64,000 nt of DNA from Shewanella yunxiaonensis (GCF_018223345.1 NZ_CP073587.1:3160001-3224000); one strand, 5' to 3'; numbered from the stretch's first letter, positions 36,311 through 45,183 are shown. A program made the numbers and translations. Notes: generated from the letters alone by a model not told the origin.

Positions 36311-36425
36311 TAAAAACATTGCACTTTTGTTTAACACACCCACAACAAACAAACAATTGTTTATTTTTTAGCCGGCAAATTAACGTTACGCCTATTTCTG
36401 CAACAAAATGCCTTTCGAGGAGCGC

Positions 36426-37640
36426 ATGAATTGTCACCCCATTAATGTGTTCAAAAATATCTGTCTGTTTTATATGTTTTTTCAAGGAGGAATGGCGATG
36501 GCAGGCGATTTGAACACCCTTAAAGTTGCCACATTTAATGTCAGTATGGAGGGGGGCAATTATCTTGCTAAAGGGCAGAAAATACCGACGCCAGGCGCAT
36601 TAAATACTTTGTTACAAATTAATGACAATGCGCAGATCTGCAACATCGCTGAGATCCTGCAGCGAGTGCGTCCAGATATCGTTTTACTCAATGAATTTGA
36701 CTATATCCCCGACCCGAAGCAAGGCGTAGAAGCCTTTATCAAACGTTATCTGCATCAGCCACATCAAGGTGCGGCCGCCATTGACTACCCCTATTATTAC
36801 CTGGCGCCGGTAAACACCGGTGAACCATCACCATTCGATCTGGATCATGATGGAGTAGCATCCGGCAAAGGTGCCGATGCCTGGGGTTTCGGCTGGTATC
36901 CAGGCCAATATGGCATGGTATTGCTGTCACGCTATCCAATAGATAGTGCCAACGTCAGGACCTTCCAGATGTTGAAATGGTCGGCCATGCCAGGCGCACA
37001 ACGTCCAGTCGATCCGACAACGGGTCAATACTGGTATAACGAAGAACAATGGCGAGCATTACGTTTATCCTCCAAATCGCATTGGGACATACCGGTGAAT
37101 GTAAATGGCCAGTGGCTGCACATCTTAGCCGCCCATCCAACGCCACCAGTTTTTGATGGTCCTGAAGATCGTAATGGCCATAGAAATCATGATGAAATCC
37201 GCTTATGGGCAGATTATCTGACCGGTGGCGAGACGGCGGATTATATCGTTGACGATCATGGTCATCAGCGCTCATTGCCTGATGATGTGCGGTTTGTGCT
37301 GTTAGGCGATATGAACTCGGCGCCATATAAAACGGCCGAACAAAGTGGTGCAGTGCGTCAGCTATTGGACCACCCGAGAGTTAATGGCAGCTTTGAGCCA
37401 CAAAGTGACGGGGGGGCAGAATATGTCCCAGGAGTAACCGCCGCCAAATACTACACCGCATCTTGGAAGGAACGAGCCGACTACGTCTTACCCTCAAAAC
37501 AGGGCTTTAAGGTGATTGATGGTGGTGTATTCTGGCCGACTAAAGCCGATCCGTTATTCCGTCTCGTAGCAAACCGCAGTGCATCATCAGATCACCGACT
37601 GGTTTGGCTCACATTGAAAATAACCCCCACCGCAAAGTGA
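36426..37640 (+). CDS. Exported endonuclease/exonuclease/phosphatase-family protein
   Basis: From ATG 36426 the protein has 404 residues. The EEP fold is clear: KVATFNVSMEG (metal Asn), LLNEFDYI (metal Glu), LAAHPTPP (His), LLGDMNSAP (Asp, Asn) and SSDHRLVWLTL (final Asp-His). It hydrolyses a phosphodiester or phosphomonoester; the substrate is unknown. From 36426 the N-terminus (KNICLFYMFFQGGMAMA-GD) resembles a signal peptide. An AGGAGG followed seven bases later by ATG (MAGDLN, near 36498) offers a cytoplasmic alternative start, and ATG 36408 a longer one. It diverges from the TonB receptor. Confidence 0.85.
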   Translation: MNCHPINVFKNICLFYMFFQGGMAMAGDLNTLKVATFNVSMEGGNYLAKGQKIPTPGALNTLLQINDNAQICNIAEILQRVRPDIVLLNEFDYIPDPKQGVEAFIKRYLHQPHQGAAAIDYPYYYLAPVNTGEPSPFDLDHDGVASGKGADAWGFGWYPGQYGMVLLSRYPIDSANVRTFQMLKWSAMPGAQRPVDPTTGQYWYNEEQWRALRLSSKSHWDIPVNVNGQWLHILAAHPTPPVFDGPEDRNGHRNHDEIRLWADYLTGGETADYIVDDHGHQRSLPDDVRFVLLGDMNSAPYKTAEQSGAVRQLLDHPRVNGSFEPQSDGGAEYVPGVTAAKYYTASWKERADYVLPSKQGFKVIDGGVFWPTKADPLFRLVANRSASSDHRLVWLTLKITPTAK

Positions 37641-37652
37641 TTAGCACACTTT

Positions 37653-37680
37653 AAACAAAACCCCGGCGCTTTGCCGGGGT
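37653..37680. terminator. Terminator between the EEP gene and the acid phosphatase
   Basis: CCCCGGC (37661-37667) pairs with GCCGGGG (37673-37679) around five bases. The minus strand continues as TTTTGTTT, a good T-tract for the phosphatase operon. The plus-strand tract is weaker. Confidence 0.8.
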
Positions 37681-37711
37681 GGGTTGTTTGTACCTTACTT
37701 CAATGGTGAGC

Positions 37712-38512
37712 TTACTGCCCATTCCACGGTTTCAAACTGTCGTTACGCAATTGAGCTTTCTGCTGTTCGCTCAATTGATAATAGCCTTTACCCAAACCGG
37801 GCTCCCAATCACCATAGGAAGGATTTGGCAGCAAAATAAAGTGTCGGCCAAACTGTTGCTGATGGGCATCTACGGCGGCATTACGGTCAGCATTCAATTT
37901 GTGATAAGTATTTAATTCTGGGAAATCATTCAGATTATCCCCCAGAAACAGCACAACCTTATAACCATCCGCCTCAATCGATTGCATCCGTGGCGCTTTA
38001 TCAGAAGTGTCCTTTTTCAGCCGCAGGGTGAAATCACTGACATTCGGAAAACCATCCTTAATCAGATTAGCTTTAGTGGCTGCAAAAGTGCGATCTGAGC
38101 GATTTGATACGTAAAACATGGTGCCACCATTGTCAGTCACATATTTGGCAAAAGCCACAGCGCCATGCAAAGCCGGGGTCTGTACGGCATTGACCCAGTT
38201 ATCCCAACTGCTTGAAGCAAACGGTTGCTGGTGTTGGATCTGCCAAGCCGCATACGGAGAGTTGTCCAGCATGGTTTCATCCAGATCGACCATCACCGCC
38301 AATTTCCCTTTCTGGGTCGCTTTAGCCGCATCAAATGCCATCTGCGCTGTATTGTATGCCTGGTAACATAATGCTCGGTATTCCCCGGCATTCTGCATCC
38401 ACAGGACAGACTGGGTATTCTGGGTAACTAACTCACTAGTTTCAGGTGTTGTCTTAGCAAAGGAGGTGGCCGCAACGAATACCAGCGGCAGTACGGAGAT
38501 CAATGCTTTCAT
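37712..38512 (-). CDS. Class C acid phosphatase / 5'-nucleotidase (e(P4)-like), exported
   Basis: The 266-residue protein has a signal peptide (MKALISVLPLVFVAATSFA) and the class C HAD signature MVDLDETMLDNSPYAAWQ with the two catalytic Asp. Later motifs are FYVSNRSDRTF and VVLFLGDNLNDF. Relatives dephosphorylate nucleotides such as NMN and AMP outside the inner membrane. Unlike the Haemophilus lipoprotein, no lipobox Cys is present, so it is likely soluble in the periplasm or secreted. GAGGAA precedes the ATG. It follows the NPP-type gene by 32 bases. Confidence 0.92.
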   Translation of the reverse strand: MKALISVLPLVFVAATSFAKTTPETSELVTQNTQSVLWMQNAGEYRALCYQAYNTAQMAFDAAKATQKGKLAVMVDLDETMLDNSPYAAWQIQHQQPFASSSWDNWVNAVQTPALHGAVAFAKYVTDNGGTMFYVSNRSDRTFAATKANLIKDGFPNVSDFTLRLKKDTSDKAPRMQSIEADGYKVVLFLGDNLNDFPELNTYHKLNADRNAAVDAHQQQFGRHFILLPNPSYGDWEPGLGKGYYQLSEQQKAQLRNDSLKPWNGQ

Positions 38513-38544
38513 TAGTTCCTCATATCTCTATCTTTCAAAAATAG

Positions 38545-39777
38545 TTACTGGTTCAATGCCGGCAGTAACGGGGTAATAGTGCCATCGACAGGATGGGTAA
38601 TCGGTAAACCTAAAATATGCGCCACCAGTGGATAGACACTGACATTATCAAATGCAGGTAACATAACCCCCTGCTTAAATGCGGGCCCTTCAGCAACAAA
38701 TAATGCGCCCATATCTTTGATGTAGCTGTAGCCATGATTACCACCGCCATGACGTTCAGCCAGTGGTTTGGCAGTGAAATAGCTAGGGGCATCAACTTCG
38801 AGAATAATGTCCGCCACGCGGGGACTATCGGTGTAATGGCGAGCTTGCAAATAGTCTTCGGTCAACACCCGATAATGACCATTAGCCACCTGCTTCAGCT
38901 GTTGCCTTAACGCACTGATATCTGGCTGAGTTACTGCGGGTTTAGCGTAAAGCAGTAACCGAGTCGAAGCATTGACGACCTGAAACTTTTGTTCGTCGAT
39001 GGACAATTGCCGATAATCAAAGGCTTTTTGGTTATCAATAGCGGTCATGCCATGATCTGCCAGCACGATAAGATTTACCGGATAATCAAGCTGCTTAATA
39101 CCAGCGCGCAAGCGGCCGATCAGTGTGTCAACTTTGGCAACGGCTTGTGCAACTTGTCCTGAGTCAGGACCAAAATCATGGCCCATCGTATCCACTAATG
39201 AGAAATATCCCGCGATAAAGTGAGGACGAGCGGCTGGCGGTAATTTGAGCCAGTCAATAATCTGGTCGATTCGCGCCTGATAGTCCGACTTTTGCGAATA
39301 GTGATAGTAATAAGAGGGTGTCATACCATTGATTCTGGCATCAGACTCTGGCCAAAAATAGGTGGCAGCTTTAACCCCATTTATCTCGGCTAAGTTCCAC
39401 AATGGGATCCCTGACAACCAGGTGGAATCCTCTTTTCCCATCCCCATCTTGTAGCACTGCTGACGCTCTTTATCACAAAAACGGTTATCAACAATGCCGT
39501 GATGCACCGGGTACAAGCCGGTGATCAAGGTCAGATGATTAGGAAAAGTCTTAGTTGGATATGCCGGACGCAACTGTTCGGCTCGGACACCATTGGCAGC
39601 AATCGCCGCCAGATTTGTCGCATGATATTTTTCAATGTAATCCCAGCGGAATCCATCGAGCGACATCATTACCACCGTGGGTTCTGCCGTATTCGGAGTG
39701 GCCGCAGCAGCGGAAAAAGCCACGGATAGCAATGCTACCGATAAAAATCCCCACAGGGATATCACATGTTTTTTCAT
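38545..39777 (-). CDS. NPP-type nucleotide pyrophosphatase/phosphodiesterase (alkaline phosphatase superfamily), exported
   Basis: From ATG 39777 the protein has 410 residues and a signal peptide (MKKHVISLWGFLSVALLSVAFSAAAA). The zinc and catalytic residues of the NPP family are all visible: MMSLDGFRWDY, the Thr nucleophile in PTKTFPNHLTL, DTMGHDFGP, VLADHGMT and GGGNHGYS. Relatives cleave nucleotide and nucleotide-sugar phosphodiesters outside the cell. The start is chosen by the signal peptide, since the ribosome site is weak. It is the first gene of a two-gene operon with the acid phosphatase. Confidence 0.92.
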   Translation of the reverse strand: MKKHVISLWGFLSVALLSVAFSAAAATPNTAEPTVVMMSLDGFRWDYIEKYHATNLAAIAANGVRAEQLRPAYPTKTFPNHLTLITGLYPVHHGIVDNRFCDKERQQCYKMGMGKEDSTWLSGIPLWNLAEINGVKAATYFWPESDARINGMTPSYYYHYSQKSDYQARIDQIIDWLKLPPAARPHFIAGYFSLVDTMGHDFGPDSGQVAQAVAKVDTLIGRLRAGIKQLDYPVNLIVLADHGMTAIDNQKAFDYRQLSIDEQKFQVVNASTRLLLYAKPAVTQPDISALRQQLKQVANGHYRVLTEDYLQARHYTDSPRVADIILEVDAPSYFTAKPLAERHGGGNHGYSYIKDMGALFVAEGPAFKQGVMLPAFDNVSVYPLVAHILGLPITHPVDGTITPLLPALNQ

Positions 39778-39837
39778 ATTGATTAACTGATTATCAGAAC
39801 GATAGGTCAATTTGAGCGAACAGTATAACGGCAAACG

Positions 39838-39901
39838 ATGACAGAAATGAGCCTTTTAATTGTCATAAAACGTGTCATCGGAAGATGAGGCAATTTGTCA
39901 T
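39838..39901. promoter_or_regulatory. Cluster of TGTCAT repeats upstream of the phosphatase operon
   Basis: TGTCAT occurs on the plus strand at 39861, 39873 and 39896 (spacings 12 and 23), and CTGTCAT on the minus strand at 39844-39838. The minus strand shows TATACT near 39827 as a possible -10. The units resemble PhoB half-sites, but the spacing is 12 instead of 11 and the orientation is opposite to the operon. Confidence 0.4.
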
Positions 39902-40060
39902 CATGCAGCCACCAGCTCATTGTTGATTTCTGAAAGCAACCCAGAATCGGACACACTGTAACAACGATAAATGCTTAGGCTGCTATGCTGATAGCGATTT
40001 CGCGCTAAGACGCAGCATGTTATGTTGATGTTCAGAGACGTTTATCAACAGGGAGTGTAA

Positions 40061-40495
40061 ATGCAGCTTACCCTTCAGGTCACCTATCGTATCGGTGATA
40101 GTCACCGCAGCCGCCATTATCAAAGCGAAGAAAGCGCTAAACGGGGCATCTATAAATGGCTGCTGAAAAATCAGCAGCACGCAGATATCAGTGCCAGTTA
40201 TTTCTCTGCGGCATCAGGCTATCAAGCGTTTCAGGATATAGAACAACTCAGCGACTACGCCCCCAAACCTTCAACCAACTTTTATCTGTCGCGAGCGTGG
40301 CAAGATTTACGTTACCAAGTATTGAATAGCCGCGAACACCGCTGTGCTTTGTGCCATCGCAGCGCTGCCGAACACGGCATTGCTGTGGAAGTGGATCATA
40401 TTCTGCCGCGCTCCCGTTATCCGGATCTGGCACTGGATATCAATAACCTGCAGATCCTTTGTTATGAATGTAATCGCGGTAAGCGAGATAAATAG
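40061..40495 (+). CDS. HNH endonuclease-family protein
   Basis: The 144-residue protein has a C-terminal HNH domain: CALCHRSAAEHG (first C-x2-C), VEVDHILPRSRYPDLALDINNLQ (His, Asn) and CYECNRGKRDK (second C-x2-C). The N-terminal 75 residues are a separate, basic helical part. Members range from DNA repair to mobile-element nucleases; nothing nearby indicates a defence or phage link. GGGAG precedes the ATG. It is a single gene, next to but divergent from the phosphatases. Confidence 0.85.
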   Translation: MQLTLQVTYRIGDSHRSRHYQSEESAKRGIYKWLLKNQQHADISASYFSAASGYQAFQDIEQLSDYAPKPSTNFYLSRAWQDLRYQVLNSREHRCALCHRSAAEHGIAVEVDHILPRSRYPDLALDINNLQILCYECNRGKRDK

Positions 40496-40650
40496 CGTGT
40501 TACCTTGTGCTCAACCGTTTTCATTTAATTTTCAGAAACTCTGGTTATAAAAGCCGTTTGCATTGATGCCTCGGCCCATCGAGCAGATGAGCGATTCCGG
40601 GTGGACTGGGTATCACCTGTCTCTCACTAACTATAACGACAAGGATAACC

Positions 40651-42210
40651 ATGGCATCGACTTCCACTGGAAGCTGGCCGCGCCAGATCCCGTTTATCAT
40701 TGCCAGTGAAGCCTGTGAGCGCTTCAGTTTTTACGGCATGCGCAATATTCTCACCCCTTTTCTGATGACGGCCTTGCTGCTGTCAGTACCAGAAGAACTG
40801 CGCCAGGGGGAAGCCAAAAACGTATTTCACTCATTTGTTATTGGCGTGTATTTCTTCCCGTTGTTAGGCGGTTGGATCGCCGACCGTTTCTTTGGAAAAT
40901 ACCATACGATCCTGTGGCTGAGTATTGTTTATGTCATCGGTCACGCCTGCCTCGCCATTTTTGAAACCAGCAAAACCGGCTTTTATTCCGGGTTGTTTTT
41001 AATTGCCCTGGGCTCCGGCGGTATTAAACCCTTGGTGTCGTCATTCATGGGCGATCAATTTGATCAAAATAACAAGTCATTGGCACAAAAGGCCTTCGAC
41101 ATGTTTTATTTCACCATTAACTTTGGTTCGTTTTTCGCCTCGTTATCGATGCCATTGATCCTGAAATTCTGGGGACCATCAGTGGCGTTCGGCATCCCCG
41201 GGGTACTGATGTTTATTGCCACCGTGTTCTTCTGGTATGCGCGTAAGCGTTATGTCCATATTGAACCGGACGCCCATGATCCCCACGGCTTTTTGCCAGT
41301 GATCAAAAGCGCCATCCTGACGCCACAGCCGGGACAGACCAATAAAGGTCTGTGGTTGAGCATCATCGGCATACTGCTGGCATTATTCGCGTTAAGCCAA
41401 TTTGCCGTGCTCGGATTGGTTACCAGCTTGTGTCTGGCGCTGGTGCTGCTGATGGGATTTGTTGGCGTAGGGGCCTCAATGCAACTGCAACGGGCACGGC
41501 AACATCATCCCGCAGAATCGGTTGATGGTGTAAAAGCCGTATTTCGGATTCTGATCCTGTTTGCGCTAGTAACGCCCTTTTGGTCACTGTTTGATCAGAA
41601 GGCCTCGACCTGGATCTTACAGGCCAACAATATGGCGAAACCGGAGTGGTTCGAGCCGGCGATGATGCAAGCGCTAAACCCGCTATTGGTAATGCTGTTT
41701 ATCCCGTTTAACAATTTCGTACTATATCCACTCCTGCACCGCGCCGGATTGCAATTAAATGCCCTGCGTAAAATGGGCGCCGGTATTGCGTTTTCTGGTG
41801 TATCTTGGATTGTCATCGGCACCATTCAATTAGCGATGGATGGTGGCAACGTGATGTCGATTACCTGGCAGGTACTGCCCTACGCGTTGCTCACCTTTGG
41901 AGAAGTTCTGGTATCAGCCACCGGACTGGAATTCGCTTACAGTCAGGCACCGAAATCGATGAAAGGCAGCATCATGAGTTTCTGGACACTGTCGGTAACC
42001 GTCGGCAACCTGTGGGTATTGCTTGCCAACGCCAGCGTCAAAAGCGATGCCGTCACTGCCAAGATTGCAGAAACCGGTATCAGTGTTACCGCCTTTCAGA
42101 TGTTTTTCTTCGCCGGATTTGCGCTGCTGGCAGCACTGATTTTTGCCCTGTATGCCCGTTCTTATACCATGCAGGATCATTATCGTAGCGCCGAACTGCA
42201 GCAAGTCTGA
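40651..42210 (+). CDS. POT-family proton-dependent peptide transporter
   Basis: The 519-residue protein has about 12-14 membrane segments. The PTR signature ACERFSFYGMRNIL with the E-x2-E-R/F-x-Y-x-x-R region is near residue 20, and a second signature, FDMFYFTINFGSFFASLSMP, is near 150. It imports di- and tripeptides with protons across the inner membrane. AAGGA lies upstream of ATG. It stands alone and ends in a clear terminator. Confidence 0.92.
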   Translation: MASTSTGSWPRQIPFIIASEACERFSFYGMRNILTPFLMTALLLSVPEELRQGEAKNVFHSFVIGVYFFPLLGGWIADRFFGKYHTILWLSIVYVIGHACLAIFETSKTGFYSGLFLIALGSGGIKPLVSSFMGDQFDQNNKSLAQKAFDMFYFTINFGSFFASLSMPLILKFWGPSVAFGIPGVLMFIATVFFWYARKRYVHIEPDAHDPHGFLPVIKSAILTPQPGQTNKGLWLSIIGILLALFALSQFAVLGLVTSLCLALVLLMGFVGVGASMQLQRARQHHPAESVDGVKAVFRILILFALVTPFWSLFDQKASTWILQANNMAKPEWFEPAMMQALNPLLVMLFIPFNNFVLYPLLHRAGLQLNALRKMGAGIAFSGVSWIVIGTIQLAMDGGNVMSITWQVLPYALLTFGEVLVSATGLEFAYSQAPKSMKGSIMSFWTLSVTVGNLWVLLANASVKSDAVTAKIAETGISVTAFQMFFFAGFALLAALIFALYARSYTMQDHYRSAELQQV

Positions 42211-42242
42211 ACAGCAAAAAAACTAACCGACAACATCGACAA

Positions 42243-42270
42243 AATAGGTCAGCATCGTGCTGACCTTTTT
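42243..42270. terminator. Bidirectional terminator after the peptide transporter
   Basis: GGTCAGC (42247-42253) pairs with GCTGACC (42259-42265), followed by five T. A-rich sequence on the other side lets it end the convergent minus-strand gene as well. Confidence 0.85.
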
Positions 42271-42281
42271 GCTGTTAGCAC

Positions 42282-42983
42282 TCAAGCAAGAATAAAATCT
42301 GCCATCACCGCAGCAATTGCCAGCCCATCATGTGGCTGCTGATAGCTGATCAGTGCCTGTGCAGTTTTTTGCTCACCAATATCGACCCGCCGTTTTTCCA
42401 ACAGCGCTTTACCATACTCGGGTACAAATTCCGGATGCCCCTGAAAGGTGAGGACCAAATCGCCAATATTAAATGCCGCGATTGGGCAAAAATCGTTACT
42501 CGCCAGTAAGGTTGCGCCTTCAGGCAATTGCGTGACCTGATCGCGATGGCTGCAGATGAGTTTGAAATCATTGGTGTTTGCATGCAGCCATTGCGGCCGA
42601 TGGCACCACTGATAGTCCATTACCCCGACACCCCAGCCATTTTCTGCTCGTTGAGCCTTGCCACCCAAGGCATGCGCCAGCAGTTGATGACCGAAACAGA
42701 TCCCCAACAGCTTTTGTCCTGCGGCATAACGGCTTCGCAAATAGTCCGACAAGGTATTAATCCACGGCAATTCGCTATAGGCATCGGCTTTCGACCCCGT
42801 AACCAGCATGGCATCAAACACCTCTGGCTCCTGGGGGTAAATGCCCTCAATCACACTGAAAATTTCACTTTCGACGGCAATGCCAGCGCTGGCGAACATC
42901 TGCTGAAACATCGATCCATAACCATGATATTGTTGCAAAAATTCTGGATGTAGCACGTCTGTTTGCAATATTGCAAGTTTCAC
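42282..42983 (-). CDS. Class I glutamine-amidotransferase-like protein
   Basis: The 233-residue protein has the triad of class I amidotransferases: Cys in GICFGHQLLAHALGG, and His-Glu in FQGHPEFVPEYG. It resembles GuaA-like stand-alone domains, such as those acting on gamma-glutamyl compounds. No synthase partner is adjacent, so the substrate is unknown. The start is GTG at 42983 with AGGGG upstream. It follows the short-chain dehydrogenase by 16 bases and probably shares its transcript. Confidence 0.88.
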   Translation of the reverse strand: MKLAILQTDVLHPEFLQQYHGYGSMFQQMFASAGIAVESEIFSVIEGIYPQEPEVFDAMLVTGSKADAYSELPWINTLSDYLRSRYAAGQKLLGICFGHQLLAHALGGKAQRAENGWGVGVMDYQWCHRPQWLHANTNDFKLICSHRDQVTQLPEGATLLASNDFCPIAAFNIGDLVLTFQGHPEFVPEYGKALLEKRRVDIGEQKTAQALISYQQPHDGLAIAAVMADFILA

Positions 42984-42999
42984 AATAAACCCCTAAAAA

Positions 43000-43791
43000 T
43001 TACCACACTGTTTTTATCTTGCCGCCATCCACGGCCAAAGTGACACCCGTGATATAACTGGCCGCTGGCGACAATAAAAATGCCGCAGCATTTGCAAATT
43101 CTTGCGGCTCTCCATAGCGACGCATCGGCAGTTCTGCTTCCTGTTGCTGCCTCACTTCGTCGGCTGAGATATTCAGGACTTGTGCGCGCTTTATATTGAG
43201 CCCGGTAAGGCGATCGGTATTGATAAGGCCCGGCATCATGTTGTTGAAGCGAATATTGTCCGGCGCGTACTGCTGTGACAGGCTTTTCAGCAGTGAGGTT
43301 ACGCCGGAGCGCATCACGTTGGATAGCAACAGAATATCAATCGGTTCTTTCACCGAGGATGAAGTCACCGCCACCACCGAACCGCCCCCCAAAGATTTCA
43401 TGGAGGGCAACACACCACGAATTAGCCGCACGGCACTCATCAGTGTCAGCTCGAAAGCTGCCCGCCAATCATCGTCACTAAACTGTTCAAATTGTCCAGG
43501 AGGTGGCCCGCCCGCATTCACTACCAATCCCGATACCGGCCCGAAATCTTCCAGCGTGGCGTGCACCCAGGCATCAATGCTTGCAACATCCTTGGCATCA
43601 AAACTGTAGCCTTTAACCAGCGCCCCCGTTTGCGCGGCAATCTGCTCTGCGGCAGCGGCGATCGCTACGGGATCACGACTGGCTATAGAGACGTTAGCAC
43701 CCTCCCGCGCACACTGCAGTGCAATGGCGTAGCCTATTCCCTTACTGGCCGCAGCGACCATCACGGTCTTGCCCTGTAATGCTAAATCCAT
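43000..43791 (-). CDS. Short-chain dehydrogenase/reductase-like protein with altered active site
   Basis: The 263-residue protein has the SDR Rossmann fold: VAAASKGIGYAIALQ (cofactor loop), VVNAGGPPPG in place of NNAG, and a C-terminal YITGVTLAVDGG. The catalytic Ser region is VTSSSVKE. Aligning LLSNVMRSGVTSLLKSLS to the usual YxxxK helix puts Ser and Arg where Tyr and Lys are expected. It may belong to a divergent SDR subfamily with that pattern. GGAG precedes the ATG. It is coupled with the amidotransferase-like gene. Confidence 0.88.
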   Translation of the reverse strand: MDLALQGKTVMVAAASKGIGYAIALQCAREGANVSIASRDPVAIAAAAEQIAAQTGALVKGYSFDAKDVASIDAWVHATLEDFGPVSGLVVNAGGPPPGQFEQFSDDDWRAAFELTLMSAVRLIRGVLPSMKSLGGGSVVAVTSSSVKEPIDILLLSNVMRSGVTSLLKSLSQQYAPDNIRFNNMMPGLINTDRLTGLNIKRAQVLNISADEVRQQQEAELPMRRYGEPQEFANAAAFLLSPAASYITGVTLAVDGGKIKTVW

Positions 43792-43964
43792 CTATGAATC
43801 TCCTGTGTTTCAGGTTATTCGCAGACACTATCACGAACGCTGATGGTTGCGAAGCTGCGCTAACGCTCTACCGTTTAAATGCAACTTTGCGCTGACAACA
43901 GGAGTTTGTACTATGAGATTTCGACACTCACGGCCGCTTACCGCTTCTGCCAAGGGAACTATCG

Positions 43965-45143
43965 ATGAAACGCGCCACTTTGCTGTCAGCACTGATGCTC
44001 TCTCTGCTTTTCACCGGCGTCAGTATTTCTGCGGCTGCCACACCCCACCCAATTGACGCGATTAAACCGGTGGTCGACGCACAAGCTGCATGGTTGATGA
44101 ACCAATACCAAATCCCCGGAATGGCTTTTGGCTTGACGGTTAACGGGACGGTGCATTATTTCAGCTATGGTTTAGCCGACCAACAAAGTAACACACCGGT
44201 GACCGAAAATACCTTGTTTGAATTGGGCTCAGTGAGCAAGACCTTTGCCGCTACACTCGCCTGTTATGCCGAGCAACAGGGGCGGCTATGGTTCAACGAT
44301 AAAGTGTCCCGTTATTTGCCAGAACTCAGTGGCAGTGTAATTGGCAATACTAAGCTCATCGACCTGGCGACGTATACTGCCGGTGGGCTACCACTGCAAT
44401 TCCCCGACACCGTGACCAATCAGCAACAGATGCTGGCTTACTTCCATGACTGGCAACCCATATTCCCGGCAGCAACCCAAAGACAATATTCCAACCCTAG
44501 TATCGGACTTTTTGGTTATATCAGCGCCTTGAGTTTACACGCGGATTACCGACAGTTGGTTGTGCAGCATATTTTTAAAAACGTTGGCATGACAAACAGT
44601 TACATCGACGTTCCTAAAGATATAATGGCGCAGTACGCCTATGGTTACAACGCCGAAGGTAAGGCAGTAAGAGTCAACCCAGGAGTGCTTGATGCTGAAG
44701 CGTATGGCATCAAATCTACCAGTGCGGATATGGTGCGTTATATTCAGGCCAACATGGGAGAACTCTCTCTGGCTCACGAAATCCAGACGGCACTCAATAA
44801 CACTAAGACAGGTTACTACCGGGCCAGCTCGCTCATCCAGGGGCTAGCATGGGAGCTTTATCCCTATCCAGTGACATTGCTGACATTGCTGCAAGGAAAT
44901 GCCGCAGAAACCATACTACAACCGCACCCAATAACCCCATTGTCGCCCTCTTTACAATCTCAGCAAGTGTGGGTGAATAAAACCGGTTCAACCGGCGGCT
45001 TTGGTGCTTATGTTGCGTTTATTCCCAGCCAACACGCCGGCATAGTGATCCTAGCCAACAAATACTACCCCAACACCGCGCGGGTTAATGCGGCGTACCA
45101 AATCCTCACAGCCGCTATGCGACCGCTACCACAAGGCCAATAA
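43965..45143 (+). CDS. Class C beta-lactamase (AmpC type)
   Basis: The 392-residue protein has a signal peptide (cleavage after ISAAA near residue 25). The class C motifs are in order: FELGSVSKTF (nucleophile Ser in SVSK), QYSNPSIGLFGY (Tyr-Ser-Asn) and NKTGSTGGFGAY (Lys-Thr-Gly). It hydrolyses penicillins and cephalosporins in the periplasm. Length fits AmpC. AAGGGAAC lies upstream of ATG. No ampR-type regulator is adjacent, so expression may be constitutive. DD-peptidase relatives share the motifs, but the pattern is that of AmpC. Confidence 0.9.
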   Translation: MKRATLLSALMLSLLFTGVSISAAATPHPIDAIKPVVDAQAAWLMNQYQIPGMAFGLTVNGTVHYFSYGLADQQSNTPVTENTLFELGSVSKTFAATLACYAEQQGRLWFNDKVSRYLPELSGSVIGNTKLIDLATYTAGGLPLQFPDTVTNQQQMLAYFHDWQPIFPAATQRQYSNPSIGLFGYISALSLHADYRQLVVQHIFKNVGMTNSYIDVPKDIMAQYAYGYNAEGKAVRVNPGVLDAEAYGIKSTSADMVRYIQANMGELSLAHEIQTALNNTKTGYYRASSLIQGLAWELYPYPVTLLTLLQGNAAETILQPHPITPLSPSLQSQQVWVNKTGSTGGFGAYVAFIPSQHAGIVILANKYYPNTARVNAAYQILTAAMRPLPQGQ

Positions 45144-45147
45144 CAGA

Positions 45148-45183
45148 AAGGCACCATCTCGCTAAATAACGGGATAGTGCCTT
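45148..45183. terminator. Hairpin between the beta-lactamase and the carboxylase operon
   Basis: AAGGCAC pairs with GTGCCTT, and the inner bases extend the stem by six pairs with one wobble and one mismatch, around a loop of eight. The T-tracts on both sides are weak, so termination is plausible but not sure. Confidence 0.45.

Noticed and set aside
39861..39878. Canonical Pho box
   Set aside because: TGTCAT units are 12 instead of 11 bases apart and point away from the operon; kept only as a repeat cluster.
40061..40495. HNH nuclease as part of a defence island
   Set aside because: Neighbours are phosphatases and a peptide transporter. No restriction, toxin or phage genes lie nearby.
43847..44056. 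69-codon frame overlapping the beta-lactamase start
   Set aside because: It is out of frame with the lactamase signal peptide, lacks a good ribosome site and has unlikely composition.
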